A stretch of 64,000 bases of DNA. It comes from Citricoccus alkalitolerans (lineage in GTDB: Bacteria > Actinomycetota > Actinomycetes > Actinomycetales > Micrococcaceae). The stretch is from positions 1,240,001-1,304,000 of the forward strand of contig NZ_BAAALH010000001.1 in assembly GCF_039528175.1 (NCBI RefSeq), read 5' to 3'. Within the stretch, counting starts at the first letter, position 1; every line of letters starts with the position of its first letter. A model generated the notes under the pieces. That model was not told the origin of the DNA. It saw only the letters and a program-made list of their open reading frames with translations, and made no database searches. The position numbers were made by a program, and so were the translations under genes. This document shows, in pieces, positions 24,163 to 32,239 of the stretch.

Positions 24163-27100
24163 CTATTCGAGACAGGCTGGCCCCAGCAGCACCTTGAGGT
24201 CTCCGAAGAGGGCCGGATTCGGGCTGACCCGGAAGTCGGCACCGAGCTGCATGATCTCCATGGTGCGCGCCCCCGTCAGCTTGAGCCGGACCTCGGTGGT
24301 CCCCGGGTGGGTCCTGAGCACGTCTCCCAGGGCGGAGACCACGGTCTCATTGGCCTTGAAGCCGGGCATGGTCAGCGAGACCGGGCCGGAGTGGCCGTCC
24401 GAGAGGTCCGGGATCGTCAGCTCCTGGGCGCTCAGGGAGATCGACCCGTCATCACGCCGCTGGACACGGCCCTTCACGGCCACCACGAGGTCCTGGGCCA
24501 GCATCGTGGCGATCGGAGCATAGGCCTTGCCGAAGAACATGACGTCCATCGAGGCGCCCAGGTCCTCGATCTCCGTGCGCGCATAGGCGTTGCCCGAGCT
24601 CTTGGCGATACGCCGCTCGAGGCTCGTGATGAGCCCCGCGATGGTGACCATCGCGCCGTCGGACGGGCCGTCGTCGGACAGGATGTGGGTGATGGAGATG
24701 TCCGCATGCTGAGCGAGCACGCCGTCCAGCCCCTGCAAGGGGTGGTCGGACACGTAGAGGCCGAGCATCTCTCGCTCGAAGGTCAGCTTGTCGTTCTTGT
24801 CCCACTCCGGCATGTCCGGGACCTCGATCCCGAACCCGGCGTCGCCGACGTCACCCCCCTCGTCCTCCAGCAGGGAGAAGAAGTCGAACTGGTTGTTGGC
24901 TTCCTGGCGCTTCTGCGCCACGGCGCCGTCCGTGGCCTCCTCGTGTACGGCCAGCAGGGCTCTGCGGGCGCAGCCGAGCGAGTCGAAGCCACCGGCCTTG
25001 ATGAGGGATTCGATGGTGCGCTTGTTGCAGACGACGGCCGGGACCTTCTTGAAGAAGTCCTGGAACGAGGTGAATTTCCCCTTCTCCTCGCGGGCGGCGA
25101 CTATCCCAGCCACGGCGTTGGCCCCCACATTGCGCACGGCGCCCATGCCGAAGCGGATGTCCTTGCCGACCGAGGTGAAGTAGAGGCTGGACTCGTTGAC
25201 GTCCGGTGGGAGCACCGAGATGCCCATGTGGCGGCACTCATTGAGGTACATCGCCATCTTGTCCTTGTCATCACCCACGGAGGTGAGCAGGGCGGCCATG
25301 TACTCGGCCGGGTAGTGGGCCTTCAGGTAGGCGGTCCAGTAGGACACCAGGCCGTAGGCGGCCGAGTGCGCCTTGTTGAAGGCGTAGTCGGAGAACGGCA
25401 GCAGGATGTCCCACAGTGCCTTGACCGCGGCCTCGGAGTAGCCGCGGCGGACCATCCCCTCGTGGAACCCGACGTACTGCTTGTCCAGCTCCGACTTCTT
25501 CTTCTTGCCCATGGCACGGCGGAGGATGTCCGCCTGGCCGAGCGAGTACCCGGCGACCTTCTGGGCGATGGCCATGACCTGCTCCTGGTACACGATCAGG
25601 CCGTAGGTCGTGTCGAGGATGTCCTTGAGGGGCTCCTCCAGCTCAGGATGGATCGGTGTGATCTCCTGCTGGCCGTTCTTCCGCAGTGCGTAGTTGGTGT
25701 GCGAGTTCGCGCCCATGGGCCCCGGGCGGTACAGCGCGATGGTGGCCGAGATGTCCTCGAAGTTGTCCGGCTTCATCATTTTCAGCAGCGAACGCATCGG
25801 TCCGCCGTCGAGCTGGAACACGCCCAGGGTGTCACCCCGGGCCAGCAGCTCATAGGACGCCTTGTCATCGAACGTCAGGGACTCCAGGTCCAGGGTGAAG
25901 TCCTGATTCATCTGGATGTTCTCGATCGCGTCCGAGATGATCGTCAGGTTCCTCAGGCCGAGGAAGTCCATCTTGATCAGCCCCAGGCCCTCCGCCGTGG
26001 GGTAGTCGAACTGGGTGATCACCTGGCCGTCCTGCAGGCGGCGCATGATGGGGATCACGTCGATGATCGGCTCCGAGGACATGATCACGCCCGCGGCGTG
26101 CACGCCCCACTGCCGCTTCAGCCCCTCGACGCCCTTGGCCGTCTCGAAGACCTTGGCCGCGTCAGGATCTGTCGCCACGAGCTCGCGGAACTCACCGGCC
26201 TCGCCGTACCGCTGCGACGACTTGTCCTCTATGTCCTTCAGCGGGATGTCCTTGGCCATGACGGCCGGCGGCAGGGCCTTGGTCAGGGATTCACCCATGG
26301 AGAACGGGAAGCCCATCACGCGGGCCGAGTCCTTGAGGGCCTGCTTCGTCTTGATGGTGCCGTAGGTGACGATCATGGAGACACGCTCGTCGCCGTACTT
26401 CTCGGTGACGTAGTCGATCACCTCGGAGCGGCGGCGATCATCGAAGTCGACGTCGAAGTCCGGCATGGACACGCGGTCAGGGTTGAGGAAGCGTTCGAAG
26501 ATCAGCCCGTGCTCCAGCGGGTCCAGCTCCGTGATCTTCAGCGCATAGGCCACCATGGAGCCGGCGCCGGAGCCACGTCCCGGCCCCACCCGGATGCCGT
26601 TGTCCTTGGCCCAGTTGATGAAGTCGGCCACCACGAGGAAATACCCCGGGAAACCCATCGAGAGGATGACATCCAGCTCGTAGTCGGCCTGCTTGCGTAC
26701 ATGGGACGGGACACCGTTGGGATAGCGGAAATTCAACCCGGCGGCGACCTCCTTCGTCAGCCACGTGGTCTCGTCCTCCCCCGGCGGGCAGGGGAACTTC
26801 GGCATGTAGTTCGCCTCGGTGTCAAAGGAGACCTCGCACTGCTCGGCGATGAGCAGAGTGTTGTCACACGCCTCCGGGAACTCGGAGAACAGGTCCCGCA
26901 TCTGCCGCGGGGACTTCACGTAGTACTCGGTGCCGGACAGGGCGAAGCGGGACCCGCCCTGATCGTAGGTGGGCTCGAGCAGGTTGGACCCGGACTGGAT
27001 GGCCAGCAATGCCTCGTGGGGCTTGGCGTCATGCTCGTGCGTGTAGTGCAGGTCGTTGGACGCCACGAGCGGGATCTGCAGATCCTTGGACAGCTTGAGC

Positions 27101-27765
27101 AGGTCCTTGATGACCCGCTTCTCGATGTCCAGGCCGTGCATCATCAGCTCGCAGTAGAAATTCTCCCGGCCGAAGATGTCCTGGAACTCGGCGGCGGCCT
27201 CCCGGGCCTCGTTGTACTGGCCCAGCCGCAACCGAGTCTGGATCTCGCCCGAGGGGCAGCCTGTGGTGCCGATCAGGCCCTCGGAGTACGTGGAGAGCAG
27301 CTCCCGGTCGATGCGAGGCCATTTCGCGTACACCGAGTCCAGGGAGGCGATCGAACCGGCCCGGAACAGGTTGTGCATGCCCTTGTTGTTCTTGGACAGC
27401 AGGGTCATGTGCGTGATGGCGCCACCACCGGAGACGTCGTCCCCGCGCTGATGCTGCTCACCCCACCGGACCTTCGTCTTGTCCGAGCGGTGCAGCTGCC
27501 CGGGGGTCAGGTAGGCCTCCAGCCCGATGATCGGCTTGACGCCGGCATCGGTGGCCTTCTTCCAGAAGTCGAAGGCCCCGAACAGGTAGCCGTGGTCGGT
27601 GATGGCGATCGAGTCCATGCCCAGCCGCTTCGTCTCCTCGAAGAGCTCGCTGAGCTTCGCCGCGCCGTCCAGCATCGAGTACTCGGTGTGGACATGGAGG
27701 TGGGCGAACCCGCCGTCCTTCTTCGTCGCAGCCGCTTCCTGTGCCATATCCGTGGTGGCCGTCAT
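24163..27765 (-). CDS. dnaE: DNA polymerase III alpha subunit
   Basis: The replicative polymerase subunit (DnaE1 type). Domains in order: PHP domain starting FAHLHVHTEYSMLDGAAK and continuing with ITDHGYLFGAFDFWKKA; palm with GPGRGSGAGSMVAYAL and the catalytic aspartates in MPDFDVDFDDRRR; fingers and tau-binding region; helix-hairpin-helix segment around FFKKVPAVVCNKRTIESLIK; OB-fold domain near MVTIAGLITSLERR. ATG at 27765 gives 1200 residues; the frame remains open to an ATG at 27807 (1214 residues), and an in-frame GTG lies at 27774. AGGGA upstream of 27765 supports the shorter form. It is downstream of the pseudouridine synthase gene. Confidence 0.96.
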   Translation of the reverse strand: MTATTDMAQEAAATKKDGGFAHLHVHTEYSMLDGAAKLSELFEETKRLGMDSIAITDHGYLFGAFDFWKKATDAGVKPIIGLEAYLTPGQLHRSDKTKVRWGEQHQRGDDVSGGGAITHMTLLSKNNKGMHNLFRAGSIASLDSVYAKWPRIDRELLSTYSEGLIGTTGCPSGEIQTRLRLGQYNEAREAAAEFQDIFGRENFYCELMMHGLDIEKRVIKDLLKLSKDLQIPLVASNDLHYTHEHDAKPHEALLAIQSGSNLLEPTYDQGGSRFALSGTEYYVKSPRQMRDLFSEFPEACDNTLLIAEQCEVSFDTEANYMPKFPCPPGEDETTWLTKEVAAGLNFRYPNGVPSHVRKQADYELDVILSMGFPGYFLVVADFINWAKDNGIRVGPGRGSGAGSMVAYALKITELDPLEHGLIFERFLNPDRVSMPDFDVDFDDRRRSEVIDYVTEKYGDERVSMIVTYGTIKTKQALKDSARVMGFPFSMGESLTKALPPAVMAKDIPLKDIEDKSSQRYGEAGEFRELVATDPDAAKVFETAKGVEGLKRQWGVHAAGVIMSSEPIIDVIPIMRRLQDGQVITQFDYPTAEGLGLIKMDFLGLRNLTIISDAIENIQMNQDFTLDLESLTFDDKASYELLARGDTLGVFQLDGGPMRSLLKMMKPDNFEDISATIALYRPGPMGANSHTNYALRKNGQQEITPIHPELEEPLKDILDTTYGLIVYQEQVMAIAQKVAGYSLGQADILRRAMGKKKKSELDKQYVGFHEGMVRRGYSEAAVKALWDILLPFSDYAFNKAHSAAYGLVSYWTAYLKAHYPAEYMAALLTSVGDDKDKMAMYLNECRHMGISVLPPDVNESSLYFTSVGKDIRFGMGAVRNVGANAVAGIVAAREEKGKFTSFQDFFKKVPAVVCNKRTIESLIKAGGFDSLGCARRALLAVHEEATDGAVAQKRQEANNQFDFFSLLEDEGGDVGDAGFGIEVPDMPEWDKNDKLTFEREMLGLYVSDHPLQGLDGVLAQHADISITHILSDDGPSDGAMVTIAGLITSLERRIAKSSGNAYARTEIEDLGASMDVMFFGKAYAPIATMLAQDLVVAVKGRVQRRDDGSISLSAQELTIPDLSDGHSGPVSLTMPGFKANETVVSALGDVLRTHPGTTEVRLKLTGARTMEIMQLGADFRVSPNPALFGDLKVLLGPACLE

Positions 27766-27838
27766 GCTCCGCACTTCCCTACTGCCCTGCTTGCTACCTG
27801 CTGCCATACATGTTGATCGCGTCGATCATCCAGATTAG

Positions 27839-28801
27839 TTACTCCCCGCGCAACACGCCCAAGGCATAGACGAGGTCCTGCGGATAGGGACTCTCATAGT
27901 CCACCCATTCCCCGGTCACCGGGTGGGGGAATCCGAGCCGGTGGGCGTGCAGCCATTGCCGCGTCAGCCCCAGTTCCGCTGCCAGCCGTGGATCGGCACC
28001 ATAGGTCAGGTCCCCCGCACAGGGGTGACGCAGCGCCGAGAAGTGCACGCGGATCTGGTGCGTCCGCCCGGTCTCGAGCTTGACCTCTACCAGGGTCGCC
28101 CGGCCGAAGGCCTCGAGGGTCTGGTACCGGGTGACGGAGTCCCGACCGCCTTCGAGCACGGCGAACTTCCAGTCATGACCGGGGTGACGGCCGATCGGTG
28201 CGTCGATGGTCCCGTTCAGGGGATCCGGCAGTCCCTGCACCACCGCGTGGTACGTCTTCTCCGGGGTGCGGTCGCGGAAGGCGTCCTTGAGTACGGTGTA
28301 GGCGCGCTCCGACTTGGCGACCACCATGATCCCGGAGGTCCCCACGTCCAGTCGGTGCACGATCCCCTGGCGCTCCGGGGCACCTGACGTCGAGATGCGG
28401 TAGCCGGCCCCGGCCAGCCCTCCGACGACGGTCGGACCCACCCAGCCCGGGGACGGGTGGGCGGCCACACCGACGGGCTTGTCCACCACCACGTAGTCCG
28501 GCTCGTCCGCCAGGATTCTCAGGTCCTCCACGATTTCCACCTTCACATCAAGCGGGTTCGGTTCCTCCGGGATGTCCACCAGGAGTTCGGTGCCGGCCGC
28601 GACCTTGGCGGATTTCTGCACGGCCCGTACCGGCCCCGGCATCCCGGAGGGTCGTTCGGCCACGAGGCCGGCAGCGCACCAGGCTGCCGCCTTCGTGCGC
28701 GAGATCCCGAGGGCCGCGGCCAGGACCGCATCCACCCTTAGGCCCACGTCGTCCTCCTGGGGAACGACGACGGCCTCGCCGGGTTCAGGAGTCTGCGTCA
28801 C
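27839..28801 (-). CDS. RluA-family pseudouridine synthase
   Basis: Converts uridine to pseudouridine in structured RNA, by family probably 23S rRNA (RluD-like). An N-terminal S4-like RNA-binding segment (about residues 18-75) precedes the catalytic domain with VVDKPVGVAAHPSPGW, GIVHRLDVGTSGIMVVAKSE (catalytic Asp152), LETGRTHQIRVHF and RQWLHAHRLGFPHP. GTG at 28801 gives 320 residues and overlaps the 3' end of lspA by 17 nt; CAGGA lies close upstream. The frame is open 15 codons further. The lspA-rluD pairing is common in many bacteria. Confidence 0.92.
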   Translation of the reverse strand: MTQTPEPGEAVVVPQEDDVGLRVDAVLAAALGISRTKAAAWCAAGLVAERPSGMPGPVRAVQKSAKVAAGTELLVDIPEEPNPLDVKVEIVEDLRILADEPDYVVVDKPVGVAAHPSPGWVGPTVVGGLAGAGYRISTSGAPERQGIVHRLDVGTSGIMVVAKSERAYTVLKDAFRDRTPEKTYHAVVQGLPDPLNGTIDAPIGRHPGHDWKFAVLEGGRDSVTRYQTLEAFGRATLVEVKLETGRTHQIRVHFSALRHPCAGDLTYGADPRLAAELGLTRQWLHAHRLGFPHPVTGEWVDYESPYPQDLVYALGVLRGE

Positions 28802-29399
28802 GGTCCTGCCCGGTGGCCCTTCCAGCCTCTGCTGTCCCCGGTCCACCGCTCTTCTCGGGCGTTTCGCGGGTGCCGTCGAGCTGCAATCCCCTGAACATCA
28901 GCAGGACGATGCCGATCATGGAGCAGACGATCAACGAGTCCGCGATGTTGAAGATGGCGAAGTTCGGCAAGGCGATGAAGTCGACCACGTGTCCCACACC
29001 GACGCCCGGCGGTCTGAACAGGCGGTCGGTCAGGTTGCCCAGGACCCCGCCCAGCAGTCCGCCCAGAGCCACGGCCCACAGGCTCGAGCGGACCCGGAAC
29101 AGCAGCACCACCACGAAGACGGCCACCCCGGACTGGATGATGGTGAAGATCCAGGTGTGCTCCTCGCCGATGGAGAACGCAGCACCCGGGTTGCGGATGA
29201 AATGCCACCGGAGCAGCGGAGCCAGGACGTCGGTGACCTGCCCCTCGGTCATGGTGGTCTCGACCCATCGCTTGGTGAGCTGGTCGAAGACGTAGCCCAC
29301 GGCGACCACCAGGATGGCGATCCACGCACGATGACGCTTCGGGGCCGTGGCAGTGGTGTCCTCTGGACCGGCGGGGCGGCTGGGCTCAATGTCGGTCAC
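28785..29399 (-). CDS. lspA: Lipoprotein signal peptidase (signal peptidase II)
   Basis: Inner-membrane aspartyl protease that removes signal peptides from prolipoproteins after lipidation. Four membrane segments are visible, with FDQLTKRWVE in the first loop, FIRNPGAAFSIGE, and the catalytic aspartates in GGVLGNLTDRL and FAIFNIADS. The GTG at 29399 with AAGGA upstream gives 204 residues; the longer open frame starts in the hairpin region and is unlikely. N- and C-terminal tails are hydrophilic. It sits behind the strong hairpin that follows divIVA, so it may start a separate transcript with the pseudouridine synthase gene. Confidence 0.94.
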   Translation of the reverse strand: MTDIEPSRPAGPEDTTATAPKRHRAWIAILVVAVGYVFDQLTKRWVETTMTEGQVTDVLAPLLRWHFIRNPGAAFSIGEEHTWIFTIIQSGVAVFVVVLLFRVRSSLWAVALGGLLGGVLGNLTDRLFRPPGVGVGHVVDFIALPNFAIFNIADSLIVCSMIGIVLLMFRGLQLDGTRETPEKSGGPGTAEAGRATGQDRDADS

Positions 29400-29467
29400 G
29401 CGTGGCGTCCTTCGGTGCGGTCCGGTACTGTCCTGGGCTGGACAGGGAGGGTGGTCGGGAACAGCAG

Positions 29468-29502
29468 CGGGCCGGCCATGGTAATCCACCATGGCCGGCC
29501 CG
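29468..29502 (-). terminator. Perfect 15-bp hairpin downstream of divIVA
   Basis: CGGGCCGGCCATGGT (29468-29482) and ACCATGGCCGGCCCG (29488-29502) are perfectly complementary with loop AATCC. It lies 55 nt after the divIVA stop and 69 nt before the lspA start. It has no U tract and would fold on either strand. It probably ends division-cluster transcription. Confidence 0.75.
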
Positions 29503-29556
29503 GATCTGTGTCAGTGGGGTCGACTCGCGTCCGGCCCGGTTGGCCGGGTCACGGGG

Positions 29557-30327
29557 TCAGTTCGAGGCGACGGCCTCGTCCTGGATCGGTCCCTGGTTCT
29601 GCAGGTCGCGGAGCTGGCCCTCGATGTAGGCCTTCAGGCGAGCACGGTAGTCCCGCTCGAAGCCCTTGAGCTGCTCCACCTTGCGCTCCAGCACCGACTT
29701 CTTCTCCTCGAGGTCGGCCAGCGTCTTCCGGGACTTCTCCTGGGCGTCATTGACCAGCCCGTTGGCCTCGGTCTGGGCCTCCTGGATGATCTCCTCGCGC
29801 TTGGCCTGACCCTCGGCCACGTAGTCATCATGGAGCTTCTGGGCCATGGCCAGCACGCCTGCGGCGGACGTGGCCGTGGACTCCTGCGCGCCGGCGACGG
29901 GCGTGGCCGCAGTAGCCGTGGCGGGCTCCGTGACGGTGGGCTCGGAGGCGGCGGCCGGGACGGTCGCACCAGCGGCAGGCGCCGCGGTGGCGGGGACAGC
30001 ACTCGCCTTGACCTGCGTGTCCTCGGTCTCGGCGGGCTCGATGGTGTCCGTGGACTCCACTGCCTCGGGGGCAGCGCCGGTCTTGACCTGGGTGTCCTGA
30101 TCTTCGGCGGCCTCAGCCGAGACCGGAGCCGGAACAGTGGACTCGCCACTCCCGCCGGACTGCAGATCCGACACCTTGCGGCGCAGCTCGTCGTTCTCCT
30201 GGTTCAGACGGCGAAGTTCGACCACGATCTCGTCCAGGAAGTCGTCAACCTCGTCCTGGTCGTAGCCTTCCCGAAATTTCGTCGGCTGGAACCGCTTGTT
30301 GACAACATCTTCCGGCGTCAGAGCCAT
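29557..30327 (-). CDS. divIVA: DivIVA-domain polar growth/division protein
   Basis: A cytoplasmic membrane-curvature-binding scaffold (Wag31/DivIVA) that organises the cell poles and septum in actinobacteria. The N-terminal DivIVA domain starts LTPEDVVNKRFQPTKFREGY and continues through DEVDDFLDEIVVELRRL. A long Ala/Thr/Val/Glu-rich linker (about 65-165) follows, in which DTQVK recurs, and then a C-terminal coiled coil (about 165-245) from AQKLHDDYVAEGQAKREEII. ATG at 30327 (256 residues) has GGGGTGA upstream; the longer frame runs into the leader. It follows yggT with an unusual structured leader and its own possible -10 (TAGCCT, 30432-30427). Confidence 0.93.
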   Translation of the reverse strand: MALTPEDVVNKRFQPTKFREGYDQDEVDDFLDEIVVELRRLNQENDELRRKVSDLQSGGSGESTVPAPVSAEAAEDQDTQVKTGAAPEAVESTDTIEPAETEDTQVKASAVPATAAPAAGATVPAAASEPTVTEPATATAATPVAGAQESTATSAAGVLAMAQKLHDDYVAEGQAKREEIIQEAQTEANGLVNDAQEKSRKTLADLEEKKSVLERKVEQLKGFERDYRARLKAYIEGQLRDLQNQGPIQDEAVASN

Positions 30328-30432
30328 GTGGTCACCCCAATACGTATTTGGTCTGCCCTCGAGGGGCAACGGTCTTCTTGTGGCCACCCGCATGCAGGTC
30401 CGCATGCCGAGGCCACACTGTTCTTCAGGCTA
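30328..30432 (-). promoter_or_regulatory. Structured 5' leader of divIVA
   Basis: On the minus strand a -10-like TAGCCT (30432-30427) overlaps the region just after the yggT stop. The leader then contains a long hairpin: TGTGGCC/GGCCACA (30411-30417 with 30379-30385) enclosing GCATGC/GCATGC (30402-30407 with 30390-30395). Next to the ribosome binding site is the perfect palindrome AATACGTATT (30339-30348). This is more structure than an ordinary leader. I cannot match it to a known riboswitch. Confidence 0.4.
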
Positions 30433-30435
30433 CCA

Positions 30436-30738
30436 TCAGCCCAACGTGCCCACGGCAAGGGCGGCGACGATGGACTTCAGCAGGACGACGACGACGAAGA
30501 GGATCAGGAACGCCACGTCGATGCCGATTCCGCCGAGATTCACCGGCGGGATCTTGGACCGGAGCCAGCGCAGGGGTGGGTCGGTCACGGTGTAGACGGT
30601 GGAGGCGACCATCAGCAGGATGCCCTTCGGCCGCCAGGAGCGCGCGAAGGACTGCACCACGTCGAAGACGATCCGGACCAGCAGCAGGAACTGGACGAGT
30701 GCCAGGACAAGGTAGAGAAGGGAGAAGATCAGGGTCAC
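30436..30738 (-). CDS. YggT family membrane protein
   Basis: A 100-residue protein with two hydrophobic segments (about 1-30 and 72-95) and the family core FARSWRPKG, YTVTDPPLRWLRSKIPP. YggT proteins lie between sepF and divIVA in most Gram-positive division clusters and are thought to act in septum or membrane organisation; the mechanism is unclear. The start is GTG 30738 without an obvious ribosome binding site; a TAGGCT hexamer lies only 3 nt upstream, too close to act as the -10 for this start. Confidence 0.9.
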   Translation of the reverse strand: MTLIFSLLYLVLALVQFLLLVRIVFDVVQSFARSWRPKGILLMVASTVYTVTDPPLRWLRSKIPPVNLGGIGIDVAFLILFVVVVLLKSIVAALAVGTLG

Positions 30739-30793
30739 GGCAGCCTATTCCACACCGTCATGGTCCCGGCAGGAAAGCCCTGCCGGTACGGTG

Positions 30794-31360
30794 TCAGCTC
30801 TGGTTGAAGAAGTGGGCCTGGTCTTCGGTCTCCGAGGAGTCCTCGCCCAGGACCTGGACGGTGGCCGGCGTCAGCAGGAACACCTTGTTGGTGACGCGCT
30901 CGATGGAGCCGTGCAGGCCGAACACCAGTCCGGCGGAGAAGTCCACCAGACGCTTCGCGTCGGCCTCGCTCATGTCCGTCACGTTCATGATGACCGGGAT
31001 ACCCCCACGGAAAGACTCGCCGATGAGCTTGGCGTCGTTGTAGGAACGCGGATGCACGGTGGTGATCTGTCGCACGGCAGAGGCCTCTTCCCGGGACTGG
31101 GCGGCCCGCTTGATGGGGGTGACGGGTGCGCGGTATTCGCGCTCGGCCGACTGGGGGTGGGCCGCACGCATCGGCTGGGGGCGGTCCTCCCGAACCTCGT
31201 CTTCCCAGTCGTCGGCCGGCTCGGTGGTCTCGACGGACGCGTGACGCTCGGCCCGCTCCTGCCGGCGGGGCTGCTCGGCTGCCCGCTGCTCTTCCTCGTA
31301 CTGCTCCTCGCCATCGGCGAGACCGAGGTAGATCATGGTCTTCTTCAGTGCACCAGCCAT
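30794..31360 (-). CDS. sepF: Cell division protein SepF
   Basis: Membrane-associated FtsZ partner that tethers the Z ring, important where FtsA is missing, as in this cluster. The N-terminal amphipathic helix AGALKKTMIYLGL binds membrane, a charged linker (about 18-90) follows, and the C-terminal globular SepF domain starts near ITTVHPRSYNDAKLIGESF and includes VIMNVTDMSEADAKRLVDF and GLVFGLHGSIERV. Length is 188 residues. ATG at 31360 has GAGGA upstream. It sits between the yggS-like gene and yggT. Confidence 0.94.
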   Translation of the reverse strand: MAGALKKTMIYLGLADGEEQYEEEQRAAEQPRRQERAERHASVETTEPADDWEDEVREDRPQPMRAAHPQSAEREYRAPVTPIKRAAQSREEASAVRQITTVHPRSYNDAKLIGESFRGGIPVIMNVTDMSEADAKRLVDFSAGLVFGLHGSIERVTNKVFLLTPATVQVLGEDSSETEDQAHFFNQS

Positions 31361-31440
31361 CGAACATCCTCACCGTGTGGAATCCGCCCGGCCTGCTCCG
31401 GGCCCTGCGTCGTCCGCCGTCGAAGCAGACACCTTCGAGG

Positions 31441-32229
31441 TTAACCCACGTCGGCGCGCGGCCCGAGGACATCAGTGCCGATGCGCAGGTGTGTCGCTCC
31501 GGCCGCCACGGCCGGTTCCAGGTCCTGGCTCATGCCGGCCGAGATCCAGGTGGCCCCCGGATGGGCTGCCGACACCGCTGTGGAGATCTCCCGGAGCAGA
31601 TGGAAGGCCGGTACGGGGTCCAACCCCACTGGTGCCACCGCCATGACACCCCGGAGTCTCAGCCCCTCCGCCTGGGAGATTGCGGCTGCCAACGCGGACA
31701 CCTCGCCGGGATGGGCACCACCCCGAGACCCGATTCCCGCGGGGCGGTCCGCGGCGGCCCGGTCGTCCAGGTCCACTTGGATCAGGCAGTCCATCGGGGG
31801 ACGCCTCCGCTCCCCGGCCTCGCGGCGTCGCCCCTGCTCCCGGTCCATCGCCGAGGAGAGGGCCTCCACGAGGGAGACCCGGTCCACCGAGTGCACTGCC
31901 GAGGCGTAGCGCACCACGTACTTGGCCTTGTTCGATTGCAGCTGGCCGATGAAGTGCCATTCGAGTCCGGTCTCGGCCAGGTCGGCGACCTCGGCGGCCT
32001 TGCCCCTGGCCTCCTGGTCGCGGTTCTCACCCACCTGGCGCACCCCGCAGGAGTACAACCTGCGCACGTCGGCCGCCGGATGGAACTTGGTGACGACCAC
32101 CAGGTCGGGAGTCTCCAGCCGGCCGGCCGCGTCGACCGCCGCGGCAATGCGGCNNNNNNNNNNNNNCGCGGCCAGGCGTCGCCCCAGTTCCGCTGTGCGC
32201 TCGTCCTGCGGGTGGTCCGTATCCGTCAT
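31441..32229 (-). CDS. YggS-family PLP homeostasis protein
   Basis: A pyridoxal-phosphate-binding protein (PLPBP/YggS, alanine racemase-like barrel) involved in vitamin B6 homeostasis. Visible are the PLP lysine in LVVVTKFHPAADV, the VRQVGENRDQEARGKA segment, WHFIGQLQSNKAKYV, and SAGMSQDLEPAVAAGATHLR with the phosphate-binding end of the barrel. ATG at 32229 is 11 nt into the end of pgeF (overlap), with GAGGG upstream. A 13-N gap interrupts the N-terminal helix, but both sides are in frame and the missing residues would be about four, so the gene is probably intact. Confidence 0.92.
   Translation of the reverse strand: MTDTDHPQDERTAELGRRLAAXXXXXRIAAAVDAAGRLETPDLVVVTKFHPAADVRRLYSCGVRQVGENRDQEARGKAAEVADLAETGLEWHFIGQLQSNKAKYVVRYASAVHSVDRVSLVEALSSAMDREQGRRREAGERRRPPMDCLIQVDLDDRAAADRPAGIGSRGGAHPGEVSALAAAISQAEGLRLRGVMAVAPVGLDPVPAFHLLREISTAVSAAHPGATWISAGMSQDLEPAVAAGATHLRIGTDVLGPRADVG
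32154..32166. other. Short gap (13 N) inside the yggS-like gene
   Basis: Unknown bases within a GC-rich helix-coding stretch. The reading frame is kept on both sides, so the count is probably correct. Confidence 0.95.
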
Positions 32230-32239
32230 ACCGGTGCCC

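Noticed and set aside
24142..27816. A 1224-codon open frame on the plus strand
   Set aside because: It is the mirror of dnaE. In GC-rich DNA the antisense frame of a long gene often stays open. The dnaE strand shows all polymerase motifs, and the antisense product is low-complexity.
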